Of a DNA stretch of 59,542 nucleotides, positions 1-7,943 are shown one piece after another (positions within the stretch are counted from its first letter, which is position 1; each line of letters begins with the position of its first letter). The stretch is from IMG/VR virus record IMGVR_UViG_3300008120_005569, positions 1 to 59,542 of that record; one strand, written 5' to 3'. Made by a program: the position numbers and the translations under genes. The DNA comes from a virus. The notes below the pieces were generated by a model, which did not search any database, was not told where the DNA came from, and saw only the letters and a program-made list of their open reading frames with translations.

Positions 1-188
1 CATTGATAGTAATTGGTGATGGAAGTGCTAGGGCAGCCGCTTGGGATTCAAAAATTTATTGGCCAGGTGGGGCACCTGCTCTTCCTTCTACACTTGGAAA
101 TGCTAGTGTGTTTGTCTTCACTACATTCGATCAAGGTGGTGCATATTTAGGATTGGTAGTGGCAGATGATGTTGCGGGTGGTTTATGA
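1..188 (+). CDS. C-terminal end of a tail-fibre-like structural protein (5' truncated)
   Basis: The reading frame is open from the window edge to a TGA at 186-188, leaving about 61 visible residues, so the gene begins outside the window. The tail end carries a WPGG-x-P-x-L stretch, then VFVFTTFDQGG and YLGLVVADD. This resembles the short beta-rich C-terminus often found on phage tail fibre or appendage proteins (W-x-GG...P...V-x-x-F-x-x-x-DGG-x-x-x-x-G-x-V). Placement directly before another appendage-type gene (the RCC1 protein) agrees with a tail-fibre role. This is inferred from a short motif; no enzymatic residue is visible. Confidence 0.5.
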   Translation, partial: LIVIGDGSARAAAWDSKIYWPGGAPALPSTLGNASVFVFTTFDQGGAYLGLVVADDVAGGL

Positions 189-209
189 TAAATTATAGAG
201 GTTTACGGT

Positions 210-1376
210 ATGATAAGTAATAATTTAATATTTGCAGCCGCTTTACAATCGGGCTATGGTGGATATGAACCACCCCCACCACCACCTGGATATAATCTTT
301 TTTCATGGGGGAGAAATGATACGGGTGCATTAGGTCTGTCAGACACATCGTATAGATCCAGTCCAGTTCAAGTTGGATCAACAGCAATTTGGACTGAAAT
401 TACATCGGGAGATATTCATAGTTTGGGTATTAGAAATGATGGAACATTATGGTCTTGGGGTGATAATTCATATGGTGAGTTAGGGTTAGGTGATGGTTCA
501 GTAAGATATTCCCCGACTCAAGTTGGTACATTAACTAATTGGAGTAAAGTATCAACGGGAAATAATCACACATTAGCAATAAAAACTGATGGCACATTAT
601 GGTCTTGGGGATATAACGGAAATGGTGAATTAGGCATAGGTAATACATCGACTACATTATCTCCAGTTCAAGTTGGATCACACACAAATTGGGCAAAAAT
701 TTCTGCTGGTGCAAACCACTCTCTTGCAATAAAAACAGATGGAACACTTTGGGCATGGGGCGCAAATACCGCTGGTGAAACTGGACATGGAATATCATCT
801 GGAACTGGTGGTAGTGGTGTTCTATCACCAAGACAAGTTGGATTATTAACTGATTGGGCTGAAATAGCGGGTGGTAATTATTTTACACTCGCAGTAAAAA
901 CAAATGGGACTCTTTGGACATGGGGCGATAATCCAAATGGTAATTTAGGTAGTGGCAACACCACAGATAGATCCAGTCCAGTTCAAGTAGGATCATTAAC
1001 TAATTGGAAATATGTTGCAGCTTCACAGGGTCAAACAAATTTTTGTCATTCTCTTTCCGTAAAAACCGATGGAACACTTTGGTCGTGGGGATATAATAAT
1101 GGTGCTCTTGGTGATGGTACGTCTACACAAAGAACTTCTCCTGTTCAAGTTGGTGGACCATTTGGAGCTACCAATTGGGCAAATGTAGACGCCGGAAGTG
1201 GATGCTCAATCGCAATAAAGACGGATGGAACGATTTGGACATGGGGAGCAAACTTTAACGGAGAATTGGGTTTAGGCAACACAACAACTAGATCTAGTCC
1301 TGTGCAGGTTGGTAGTTCAACATCGTGGCTTAAAATAATGGCAGGCAGAAATCATATGCACGCTATACGTTCTTAA
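210..1376 (+). CDS. RCC1-repeat beta-propeller protein, probable tail appendage
   Basis: A 388-residue protein. After a short N-terminal segment with a run of six prolines (residues 22-27) it consists of seven RCC1-type repeats, each showing the L/I-W-x-WG-x-N...G-x-LG core (for example LWSWGDNSYGELGLGD) about every 50 residues. Seven repeats are what one closed RCC1 propeller needs. RCC1 propellers bind proteins or surfaces; in a phage, next to a tail-fibre end and a tail-assembly chaperone, the likely role is a virion-displayed adhesin or receptor-binding appendage. The start is the ATG at 210, preceded by GAGGT at about 199. The poly-proline linker suggests the propeller is tethered to another virion part. 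The function as adhesin is inferred. Confidence 0.7.
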   Translation: MISNNLIFAAALQSGYGGYEPPPPPPGYNLFSWGRNDTGALGLSDTSYRSSPVQVGSTAIWTEITSGDIHSLGIRNDGTLWSWGDNSYGELGLGDGSVRYSPTQVGTLTNWSKVSTGNNHTLAIKTDGTLWSWGYNGNGELGIGNTSTTLSPVQVGSHTNWAKISAGANHSLAIKTDGTLWAWGANTAGETGHGISSGTGGSGVLSPRQVGLLTDWAEIAGGNYFTLAVKTNGTLWTWGDNPNGNLGSGNTTDRSSPVQVGSLTNWKYVAASQGQTNFCHSLSVKTDGTLWSWGYNNGALGDGTSTQRTSPVQVGGPFGATNWANVDAGSGCSIAIKTDGTIWTWGANFNGELGLGNTTTRSSPVQVGSSTSWLKIMAGRNHMHAIRS

Positions 1377-1397
1377 TAATAACATAAAGGTTTTGGT

Positions 1398-2393
1398 ATG
1401 AATGATAAAGAAATACACCCACTTGATGTTGCATTGAATGCGGCTATATGTGGTAATTTAGATGAAAGTGAAAAAATACTTCGCAATCAACCTCAAAATG
1501 ATTACCGTGTTCTATTTAATTTAGGGTGGCATGAAATGAGACGTGGTAATCTTAAAAAGGGATTTGAACATTTAAATTATGGCAGATTTATAGGTGTATT
1601 TGGATCACCCGCTATACCTGGAAAAATTTGGAAAGATGAATCACTTGAAAACAAAACACTACTGTTCAGATGTGAGGGTGGTTATGGGGATCAAATAATA
1701 AATTTTCGTTTTGCTAAACAGTTTGAAAAATTGGGTGCAAGGGTTTTAATATCATGTTCACCGGAATTGAAATCATTATTTTCCGATCATGGGTTTATCT
1801 GTGTAGATAATTCTGCTATTTCAAGTATTCATTATGATTATTGGATTCCTGCAATGTCAGCTGCTTATATTTTGGGGTTAGAGTATGAAGATTTAAATGG
1901 ATTACCTTATTTATTTTCAAAAAATAGAAAAAAATTATTTTCAAATCCTGAAAATATTAAAGTTGGTATTCGATGGAGCGGATCTTCAGAATTTGAACAT
2001 GAACAATATCGAAGATTTACACCAGAGTTTATGACCAATTTACATAACGTACCCAATACCACATTTTATTCACTTCAAAGAGATGAGAATACAATAGATG
2101 GTCTTCCATTTGCAGATATGCGTGACCAAATGACAACATGGATTGATACTATGAATATAATAGCAGATTTAGATTTAGTAATAACATCATGTACTTCTAT
2201 TGCTCATTTATCCGCAGCTATGGGAAAACCAACATGGATAGTTATACCAGTTTTACCATACTATATTTGGTCCTTTCCTGATAAAAAAAGTAAATGGTAC
2301 GATTCAGTCACACTATTTAGACAAAAAAAATTCGGTGAATGGCAAGATGTTTTTGAAGATATTAGAAATGAATTGATAAAAATTTCTTCTTAA
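1398..2393 (+). CDS. GT9/heptosyltransferase-like glycosyltransferase with short TPR-like N-terminus
   Basis: A 331-residue protein. Residues 1-60 look like one or two TPR helices (FNLGWHEMRRGNLKKGFEHL). A Rossmann-type segment follows with CEGGYGDQI near residue 92, the glycine-rich entry of GT-B family 9 enzymes. The C-terminal half has VGIRWSGS and then SCTSIAHLSAAMGKPTWIVIP, the nucleotide-sugar binding signature of heptosyltransferase-like and TPR-glycosyltransferase proteins. The product should transfer a sugar from an activated donor. Sandwiched between a tail appendage gene and a tail chaperone, it may glycosylate a virion or host surface component; donor and acceptor cannot be read. 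The start at 1398 has AAAGG upstream. It could work with the dTDP-sugar dehydratase at 25683, but that is inference. Confidence 0.7.
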   Translation: MNDKEIHPLDVALNAAICGNLDESEKILRNQPQNDYRVLFNLGWHEMRRGNLKKGFEHLNYGRFIGVFGSPAIPGKIWKDESLENKTLLFRCEGGYGDQIINFRFAKQFEKLGARVLISCSPELKSLFSDHGFICVDNSAISSIHYDYWIPAMSAAYILGLEYEDLNGLPYLFSKNRKKLFSNPENIKVGIRWSGSSEFEHEQYRRFTPEFMTNLHNVPNTTFYSLQRDENTIDGLPFADMRDQMTTWIDTMNIIADLDLVITSCTSIAHLSAAMGKPTWIVIPVLPYYIWSFPDKKSKWYDSVTLFRQKKFGEWQDVFEDIRNELIKISS

Positions 2394-2417
2394 AAATAAT
2401 CTTTGAAAAATACATAC

Positions 2418-2425
2418 ATATTTAT
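2418..2425 (+). promoter_or_regulatory. ATATTTAT late-promoter-like element
   Basis: ATATTTAT ends 32 nt before the ATG at 2458 in a 64-nt gap. It sits in an imperfect palindrome (ACATA-TTTA-TATGT). No -35 element is visible. One of at least sixteen intergenic copies. Confidence 0.55.
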
Positions 2426-2457
2426 ATGTAATAATGTTCCTATTATTGAGGTGATGT

Positions 2458-2910
2458 ATGAAATACATTTTAGTAAAAAATGGTGAAATAGCTGGAAATC
2501 CAACTGATTTACCAAAAAGTTGGGATAACATTTCAAATTTTTATGTTCTTGATGATGTAACTCTAAAAAGTTATGGTTGGTATCCATTTAGATTTGTTGA
2601 AGCACAAAAAAATGAAAATCAATATTATGATGGTAGTGATTTTGTAATAGAAGAAAATGAAGTGGTTGAATATCAAAAAGTTCGTAATAAAACTCAACAA
2701 GAAATTTCACAAGAAATTGAATCAGAATGGCGTGCAGTTAGATATAGAAGAAATGAATTATTAAATGAATGTGATTGGACACAATTACCAGATTCTCCAT
2801 TGACAAATCAAAAACAAACAGAATGGCAGATATATCGTCAATCATTAAGAGATATAACATCACAACCAAGTCCATTTAGTATAGTTTGGCCAATATCACC
2901 AGAGGCGTAA
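2458..2910 (+). CDS. Tail fibre / tail assembly chaperone (Phage_tail_APC type)
   Basis: A 150-residue protein. The C-terminal third reads RRNELLNECDWTQLPDSPL, then a Trp-x-x-Tyr-Arg-x-x-Leu-Arg-Asp-Ile segment and a terminal IVWP. This is the classic Phage_tail_APC (tail assembly chaperone) pattern found at the end of many phage tail-fibre operons. Such proteins help fold or attach tail fibres and are usually not in the virion. The N-terminal part (KYILVKNGEIAGNPTDLP) is the variable region. A clear ribosome site (GAGGTGATG) precedes the ATG at 2458. It closes the fibre / RCC1 / glycosyltransferase cluster, which supports the tail-fibre assignment of that cluster. Confidence 0.75.
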   Translation: MKYILVKNGEIAGNPTDLPKSWDNISNFYVLDDVTLKSYGWYPFRFVEAQKNENQYYDGSDFVIEENEVVEYQKVRNKTQQEISQEIESEWRAVRYRRNELLNECDWTQLPDSPLTNQKQTEWQIYRQSLRDITSQPSPFSIVWPISPEA

Positions 2911-2912
2911 AT

Positions 2913-4679
2913 ATGAACAGTCCTATTCAAAAACTCATTAAAGAATTAAATATATCAATCTTTAATGAAAATGAATTGGTTGATAAAGATGTTATTGTAT
3001 TTTTTCCAGGTCAATTCCAACCTATGGGACAACACCAACGTGAGGAATATTTACGCTTAAGTAGAAAATTTGGAAAAGATAATGTACACGTAATTACAGA
3101 TGACAAAATAAATCCTCAAAAAACTCCCCTTAGTTTTGAAGAGAAATCCTCGATAATAAGAAGACATGGTATAAAAAATATACAAAAGGTTTTGAATCCA
3201 TATATGCCAACCGAACTAATAAACAAATTAGATCCAAATAATACAATTCTTATTTTTGCGGTTAGCTCAAAAAATGTATCCAAATTAAAAAATTTTAAGA
3301 AGATAACAAAATATAATGGCTCATCTAAACTACCAATCAAAGATGCACAAAATCCATACGTTTATTATATCCTAACCAATGAAGTTAAGTATGATTTACC
3401 AAGTTTTGGTAGATTAAATTCAACTAATATATTTAGGGCTTTAAGTGACCGTGAGGCAAAATTGTCAGAATTAAAGAGTAGATTCATTTCAATATTTGGT
3501 TGGTTTGATGCAAATTTATTTAATATGATTATAAAAAAATTCAACACAACTCGTGGTGAACTAAAAGATGGTAAGGAAGAATTAAAACCCTTACAAATGG
3601 TTACAAGAACATTTTGGAATAAAGTGTATGAAAGTATTGTTGGCGATAAAAATATAAACGAGGTTGCCACGTTACCACAGACTATGTTAGATGAAATAGA
3701 AAAAATTGCAAAACAATTCTTTCATAAAATAGAATCTGAGGTAAAAAACGATATTGATGCTGATAATTTCGACAGTAAAATAAGATTCAACATATTAGAC
3801 GATATGACTGAATTATCTACGGAATCAACTAAGATAATAAATGATATTATTAAATCAGAACCTTATGTTCAAGAATTGGAAAAAACAAACCCAAATGCTT
3901 TTAATAACATAAAATTACATACATTTACTGTGGTTGTAAGGCCTAAACGATTTGTAATAGATCAAACATATGATAAATTTGGTAAACTAATAGATTTGGC
4001 ATTAGACGATGAAATGCCCGGGACTTTTACAGAAAAGTTAAATAGTTTTAAGAAAACGGAGATTTGGAAAGATTATGAGTTAGAGCTAAAGAAATTAAAG
4101 AACCATAATGATTTTTCAGTTGGAAGTAGAGCCAAGTTTAATTCAACAGGTTCTATTTACAAAAAAGATTTTAAAGCAACTCTGATAGTAAATTTTGATT
4201 GGTTTTTAATGTATCTAAAGTTGTTATTAGTAAAAAATGGATTTATACAAATATCATTAAATAAAGTTGTTGACGATTACGTGAAAGGTGTCTATATTGG
4301 TTTAGTTTCACATGAACTTATACATTTTGTTCAAACTATAAAACAACAAATACAAACAGGAGAACGTCAGGCATCAAAGTATGAATTTAGCAGCCCTGAC
4401 AAGTTAGGATATGAAAAATTTAATAAGATGTATTTATCCGATAAAGCTGAAATTGGTGCTCATGCACAACAGTTTGTTACTGATTTAAAAAAGGCTTATC
4501 CGAGTAAATCAGCAGATGATTTATTAAAAATGTTTCAATCGGGTAAATTACCAAAGAAGAAATTCTCACCAATGTATAATTATATTGGTTACTATATGAA
4601 ACTATTAAATAAAGGAAAACAGGACGATACTGTTAAACGGTTTATAAAAACCGTATTTTTGATATTAAAAAAAGACTAA
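2913..4679 (+). CDS. Nucleotidyltransferase-like domain fused to a putative HExxH metalloprotease-like domain
   Basis: A 588-residue protein. I chose ATG 2913 (AGAGGCG upstream) over the longer frame from 2886, which overlaps the preceding gene. Residues 26-100 resemble the cytidylyltransferase/NMN-adenylyltransferase fold: VIVFFPGQFQPMGQHQ corresponds to the GRFQPxHxGH loop, but the expected first histidine is replaced, so catalysis is uncertain. Residues 460-480 contain SHELIHFVQ, an HExxH zinc-protease motif with His467, Glu468 and His471; a third ligand may lie in the downstream EIGAHAQQF region. The middle (about 230-450) is helical and unassigned. Virion or head-assembly proteins with cytidylyltransferase-like domains are known in T4-like phages. 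The combination with a protease-like motif is unusual; both activities are inferred from motifs only. Confidence 0.55.
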   Translation: MNSPIQKLIKELNISIFNENELVDKDVIVFFPGQFQPMGQHQREEYLRLSRKFGKDNVHVITDDKINPQKTPLSFEEKSSIIRRHGIKNIQKVLNPYMPTELINKLDPNNTILIFAVSSKNVSKLKNFKKITKYNGSSKLPIKDAQNPYVYYILTNEVKYDLPSFGRLNSTNIFRALSDREAKLSELKSRFISIFGWFDANLFNMIIKKFNTTRGELKDGKEELKPLQMVTRTFWNKVYESIVGDKNINEVATLPQTMLDEIEKIAKQFFHKIESEVKNDIDADNFDSKIRFNILDDMTELSTESTKIINDIIKSEPYVQELEKTNPNAFNNIKLHTFTVVVRPKRFVIDQTYDKFGKLIDLALDDEMPGTFTEKLNSFKKTEIWKDYELELKKLKNHNDFSVGSRAKFNSTGSIYKKDFKATLIVNFDWFLMYLKLLLVKNGFIQISLNKVVDDYVKGVYIGLVSHELIHFVQTIKQQIQTGERQASKYEFSSPDKLGYEKFNKMYLSDKAEIGAHAQQFVTDLKKAYPSKSADDLLKMFQSGKLPKKKFSPMYNYIGYYMKLLNKGKQDDTVKRFIKTVFLILKKD

Positions 4680-4688
4680 AGGTGTGTT

Positions 4689-5393
4689 ATGGTTAAAATC
4701 GATGGTGTAGGTGATATTAAAAAACTTCTACACGGTGAACATGAAGCTCAACAAAAAGTTACTGTTGGGTATATCCCTGAAAGTGAAAAAGAAAAAGGAA
4801 GTAGACAAATTGGAGACCGTTGGTTTGATGAAGACGGCAACGAGTGGGAACAGAAAAAGGGTTATAAAGTAAAGTTAGGAAAAGTTTGGCAACAAGAATT
4901 ACATGGATATTTAAAATCGTTTCCTAATTGTAGAAAAGAAACTTGCACATGTAGTATGCCAAAAAGATTAGACGAAAAAATGCGCCGTATTCATGGTATG
5001 TGCTTTGACTGTGTAATTGACATGGAACATAAAATAAGATTAGAAGGCAAGTGGTCTGAATACGAAAGACAGAAGGTAAAAGAAAATGCTTTGGCTTGGT
5101 TAGGAGAAGCAGAACGTGACAAAAATTTAATCGCAGAAGAATTGTCAAAATTAGATTTTGCAAACGAATTTGGTGATTCTGAAAAATGGAGTGTTCCGTT
5201 TACAAAAGAAGAATTTTTGGAAAAAATAGAAAATGAATTCAAAGAGTTCAGAGAAAACTTTATAAAAAAATTGGAAGACGTTGATTTGACACAAGATGAT
5301 GTTGAAGCTATGTTTAATAAAAAACCAATCATTGATAATGAAAATGTTATAAAAATGACATTAATTGAGAAAGGTGATGAAAAAAAGACGTAA
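4689..5393 (+). CDS. Unknown protein with a candidate zinc-binding cysteine cluster
   Basis: A 234-residue protein I do not recognise by function. Cysteines at 81, 86, 88, 105 and 108 (CxxxxCxC, then HGMCFDC) form a plausible zinc ribbon; the second half is a charged, probably coiled-coil helix rich in Glu and Lys. The ATG at 4689 lies 9 nt after the preceding stop. The 3' end overlaps the start of the next gene by 17 nt in another frame, which indicates co-translation. It could be a small DNA- or protein-binding factor; nothing supports an enzyme. Confidence 0.6.
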   Translation: MVKIDGVGDIKKLLHGEHEAQQKVTVGYIPESEKEKGSRQIGDRWFDEDGNEWEQKKGYKVKLGKVWQQELHGYLKSFPNCRKETCTCSMPKRLDEKMRRIHGMCFDCVIDMEHKIRLEGKWSEYERQKVKENALAWLGEAERDKNLIAEELSKLDFANEFGDSEKWSVPFTKEEFLEKIENEFKEFRENFIKKLEDVDLTQDDVEAMFNKKPIIDNENVIKMTLIEKGDEKKT

Positions 5394-5670
5394 TATCGTA
5401 TCGGAAATATTTTCAGGAATAAGTGGTGGGATCTCATCAAAAAGAACAATCATGTTCCTATCATTTATGATGATGATTTTTATGGCGGTATTATCAACCT
5501 TTTACGGTAAAGATGTTAAAGAATTTATATTTGAAGGATTTTTATACATAGTTGTCGGTAGTCTCTTTTCAGTAGCATCAGAGCAGTTCAGTTCACGCTT
5601 TACTAAAGTAAATAAAGAAGATTATTATGAAAGTAATTTAGACGAAAAATCTAATGGAGAAAACAAATGA
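5377..5670 (+). CDS. Small two-helix membrane protein, holin-like
   Basis: A 97-residue protein. ATG 5377 is chosen over the upstream TTG at 5365 because it has GAAAGGTGA just before it. Residues 25-42 (TIMFLSFMMMIFMAVLST) and 52-68 (FEGFLYIVVGSLFSVAS) are hydrophobic helices joined by a short polar turn, with a basic N-terminus and a charged tail. This is the layout of a class II holin, a protein that permeabilises the inner membrane to time lysis. Spanin-like genes lie 2 kb downstream, which fits a dispersed lysis cassette. No endolysin is recognised nearby, so the holin call rests on topology alone; a generic phage membrane protein is the alternative. Confidence 0.4.
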   Translation: MKKRRNIVSEIFSGISGGISSKRTIMFLSFMMMIFMAVLSTFYGKDVKEFIFEGFLYIVVGSLFSVASEQFSSRFTKVNKEDYYESNLDEKSNGENK

Positions 5671-6242
5671 AAAGTGTAGTTGTTGAGAGGGCTGTTCCTT
5701 CAAACAAAGAACTTTATTCTAAAATAAAATCAAGAATAAAGAGTAAATATAAAGTTTGGCCAAGTGCATATGCATCCGCTGCTGTTGTTAAGGCATACAA
5801 AGCTGCGGGTGGTGGTTATAGAAATGTTAAAGAAACTATAAATAATCCTTCATATCAATTGGAAGGATATTCCACCAATGCTTGTGGTAAAATAACCGAA
5901 CTACACTTTGTGTTAGGTGAGTCTGAAAAACACAATATAACTGAGGCAGAATATCGTGGTAGAAAGGTATCATTGGGAAAACCATTTAGAACACCAAGTG
6001 GACCTAAGAAATTTTCAGTTTATGTTAAAAAACCAAATGGCAATGTGGTTAAAGTTAATTTTGGTCATAAAGGTGAAGGTGGTCAAAAAACAATGAAAAT
6101 TAAAAAAAGTAACGCCGCCCGTAGACGTTCATTCAGAGCTCGTCACAGATGTGACTCTCCCGGGCCAAGGGATAAAGCTAGATATTGGAGCTGTAGATTC
6201 GGTTGGCCAAGTTCGGGTAAAGGTGCAATAGATAAAACTTAA
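5667..6242 (+). CDS. Conserved small phage protein with two basic modules, function unknown
   Basis: A 191-residue protein overlapping the previous stop by ATGA (5667-5670). The N-terminal module (residues 15-52) has the pattern KI-x-x-x-x-KSKYKVWPSAYASAAVVKAY followed by AGGGY. This short YPSAYA-type domain of unknown function recurs in phages and large DNA viruses. The C-terminal module has GKPFRTPSGPKKFSVYVK, then RRSFRARHRCDSPGPRDKAR and YWSC. That Arg/Cys-rich signature is common at the end of T4-like phage head or structural proteins. A virion-associated or DNA-binding role is plausible given the strong positive charge; I have no direct evidence for either. Confidence 0.6.
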   Translation: MKSVVVERAVPSNKELYSKIKSRIKSKYKVWPSAYASAAVVKAYKAAGGGYRNVKETINNPSYQLEGYSTNACGKITELHFVLGESEKHNITEAEYRGRKVSLGKPFRTPSGPKKFSVYVKKPNGNVVKVNFGHKGEGGQKTMKIKKSNAARRRSFRARHRCDSPGPRDKARYWSCRFGWPSSGKGAIDKT

Positions 6243-6244
6243 TT

Positions 6245-7216
6245 ATGGTTGCAAAAGTATTCAAATCAATTTTAAGGCCATTAATGGCACCTATCCCACC
6301 GACAGACTATGAAAAGGCTGCTGATGCGATTGCTACCGCGTATGATTTATCAAACGTTGGTATGAGTATGACCATATTTGGTTCTATATTAATGCAAGGT
6401 AATAAAGAAACCCTGAAGAGCTTTCTACTTCAGGGTTTAACTATGAATAGTGGTCTAACAAATTATCTACCCGTAGTTGAACCTGGATGGACGTTGATGG
6501 CAAACGGATTCTGTTTATATTGGGCAACTGCAACATTTACACCCCTACCACCTATGCCACCTACAATTTCGCCATTGACAGGAACACAAGTTTTATTTCC
6601 TGGAAGTCCTTCAATATTGGACATAGGACTCAAAGTTGCCTTTACGGCGGGATTTGGAAAACCCGAAGATGGTAAGCTTGGGGGGTTAGAGAGTGCTTTA
6701 GATATTCTGTCATTAGTTTTAATTGCACATCAATTAACAATAGCGGGAACATATAACGGATTAATACCAGCCGCACCGTCACCAATACCATTTCTTGCTC
6801 CTTGGGCAGCTATAATAGGTATACCCGATGCCGATATTAAAGATAGCGAAACGGCAACAAGTGGTACAAGTGGCACAAGTGGGACAACAGGAACGAGTGG
6901 AACAACAGGAACGAGTGGTACGAGTGGAACGTCTGCTATTGATAACAATGCACAAAAAATAAATGATATTCTTGCAAAGATAAACAACTTAAACAAATTA
7001 AACGATTCGGATTTACAAAATAGAGTCGGTGATTTAAATACAATATCATCGGATTTGGATAAATTATTATCCGATCCTAATATAATAAAATCAAAAGAAT
7101 ATCAAAGATTAGTAAGTGCTTTGAGCCAATTAGTAAATTTGAAAAATAGAATAAATAAAATTGTTAGTGTCAGTGAAGAACGATTCCCGTATAGCGGCGA
7201 TTGTTTGGATTGTTGA
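6245..7216 (+). CDS. Hydrophobic structural-type protein with GTSGTSG linker
   Basis: A 323-residue protein of unknown family. Residues 1-195 are rich in apolar residues and proline, with several hydrophobic stretches (for example ALDILSLVLIAHQL) but no clear signal peptide. Residues 202-231 are a low-complexity Gly-Thr-Ser linker. The rest is a coiled coil (INDILAKINNLNKLNDSDLQ). A flexible linker between a globular or membrane-interacting head and a coiled coil is typical of phage tail or appendage proteins, so I infer a virion role. Only 2 nt separate its ATG from the preceding stop. Confidence 0.5.
   Translation: MVAKVFKSILRPLMAPIPPTDYEKAADAIATAYDLSNVGMSMTIFGSILMQGNKETLKSFLLQGLTMNSGLTNYLPVVEPGWTLMANGFCLYWATATFTPLPPMPPTISPLTGTQVLFPGSPSILDIGLKVAFTAGFGKPEDGKLGGLESALDILSLVLIAHQLTIAGTYNGLIPAAPSPIPFLAPWAAIIGIPDADIKDSETATSGTSGTSGTTGTSGTTGTSGTSGTSAIDNNAQKINDILAKINNLNKLNDSDLQNRVGDLNTISSDLDKLLSDPNIIKSKEYQRLVSALSQLVNLKNRINKIVSVSEERFPYSGDCLDC
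6857..6930 (+). repeat. 9-bp-type tandem repeat encoding a Gly-Thr-Ser linker
   Basis: Tandem degenerate units of ACAAGTGGT / ACAACAGGA encode the (GTS/GTT)n linker of the surrounding gene. It is in frame throughout, so length changes by slippage would keep the reading frame. Confidence 0.8.
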
Positions 7217-7234
7217 TAATTATTTACATTTCAT

Positions 7235-7242
7235 ATATTTAT
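7235..7242 (+). promoter_or_regulatory. ATATTTAT late-promoter-like element next to a start codon
   Basis: ATATTTAT ends 4 nt before the ATG at 7247, in a 30-nt gap. If it is a -10 core, the transcript would begin at or just after the start codon (leaderless). Confidence 0.5.
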
Positions 7243-7246
7243 TTAC

Positions 7247-7591
7247 ATGGATAAAAATACAAAAAATACAGTAAGAGAAATAATACGTGAATATGTCATG
7301 TTATATGTCAAAGAAGGCAAGAAACCGTCTGGTGGCCTAACTAAGTGGTTTCGTGAAAAATGGGTGGATCTTTCTCGTAAGAAAAAAGATGGTGGACACC
7401 CACCATGTGGCGCTTCTGCTGGAAGTAAATCAAGAGACGGTGGTAAACGTGCATATCCAAAATGTGTTCCCGCTGCCAAAGCTTCATCTATGTCATCGAA
7501 ACAAAAGAAAAGTGCGGTAACAAGAAAAAGAAAGAAGGGTGCAACTGAACGTGGTACGGCAAAAATGGTTTCAACATATACAGAGCGTTAA
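7247..7591 (+). CDS. Small conserved basic protein with Cys/Lys-rich phage module, unknown function
   Basis: A 114-residue protein. Residues 30-100 follow the pattern GLTKWFREKWVDLSRKKK, then GGHPPCGASAG, YPKCVPAAKA and QKKSAVTRKRKKG. This is a recurring domain of unknown function seen in many phages and giant viruses. It is very basic, with two conserved cysteines. No Shine-Dalgarno sequence is visible before ATG 7247, and the late-promoter-like octamer lies only 4 nt upstream. A later in-frame ATG near residue 17 would leave the domain intact and is the alternative start. Confidence 0.6.
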   Translation: MDKNTKNTVREIIREYVMLYVKEGKKPSGGLTKWFREKWVDLSRKKKDGGHPPCGASAGSKSRDGGKRAYPKCVPAAKASSMSSKQKKSAVTRKRKKGATERGTAKMVSTYTER

Positions 7592-7592
7592 A

Positions 7593-7940
7593 ATGGAAGA
7601 TTTTAAAACCAAACTCAATGAAATTTTTACAGTATTAATAAAAGTATTTGCAACCTTCGGTGGTATAATGCTTGTATTTTTTATGTTTAAAGACACACCA
7701 AAACAATCCGATGATATTAGACAATATAATAAAACAAAGGATAGTTTAGAAGGGATTATACAGAAATACAAAGAAGACTATAAATTATTGGAAAAAAGAG
7801 CTAATCATTTGGATTCGATAATAAAAGTTAAAGCCAATAACGTTAAAATAGTAAAAGAACGTTTTTATATCTACCGAGATAGAGAAATAAAAAACCCAAC
7901 CGAAGCAACTCGTTATATTCAAAAATTTATACAGGAGTAA
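7593..7940 (+). CDS. Membrane-anchored coiled-coil protein, i-spanin (Rz)-like
   Basis: A 115-residue protein from ATG 7593, 1 nt after the preceding stop. Residues 9-30 (IFTVLIKVFATFGGIMLVFFMF) are one N-terminal transmembrane helix. The remainder is a continuous charged coiled coil (residues 45-95, DSLEGIIQKYKEDYKLLEKR). This is the topology of an inner-membrane spanin subunit, which fuses the inner and outer membranes at the end of lysis. The next gene is a lipobox-bearing partner candidate, so the pair looks like a two-gene Rz/Rz1 set placed in tandem. The call rests on topology and neighbourhood, not on sequence similarity. Confidence 0.4.
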   Translation: MEDFKTKLNEIFTVLIKVFATFGGIMLVFFMFKDTPKQSDDIRQYNKTKDSLEGIIQKYKEDYKLLEKRANHLDSIIKVKANNVKIVKERFYIYRDREIKNPTEATRYIQKFIQE

Positions 7941-7943
7941 GTA

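Noticed and set aside
6857-6930. Short tandem repeats that could look like a CRISPR or iteron array
   Set aside because: They are 9-bp units coding for a Gly-Thr-Ser linker, in frame, with no spacers. The 15-bp units at 43051-43130 and 39480-39545 are likewise coding linkers.
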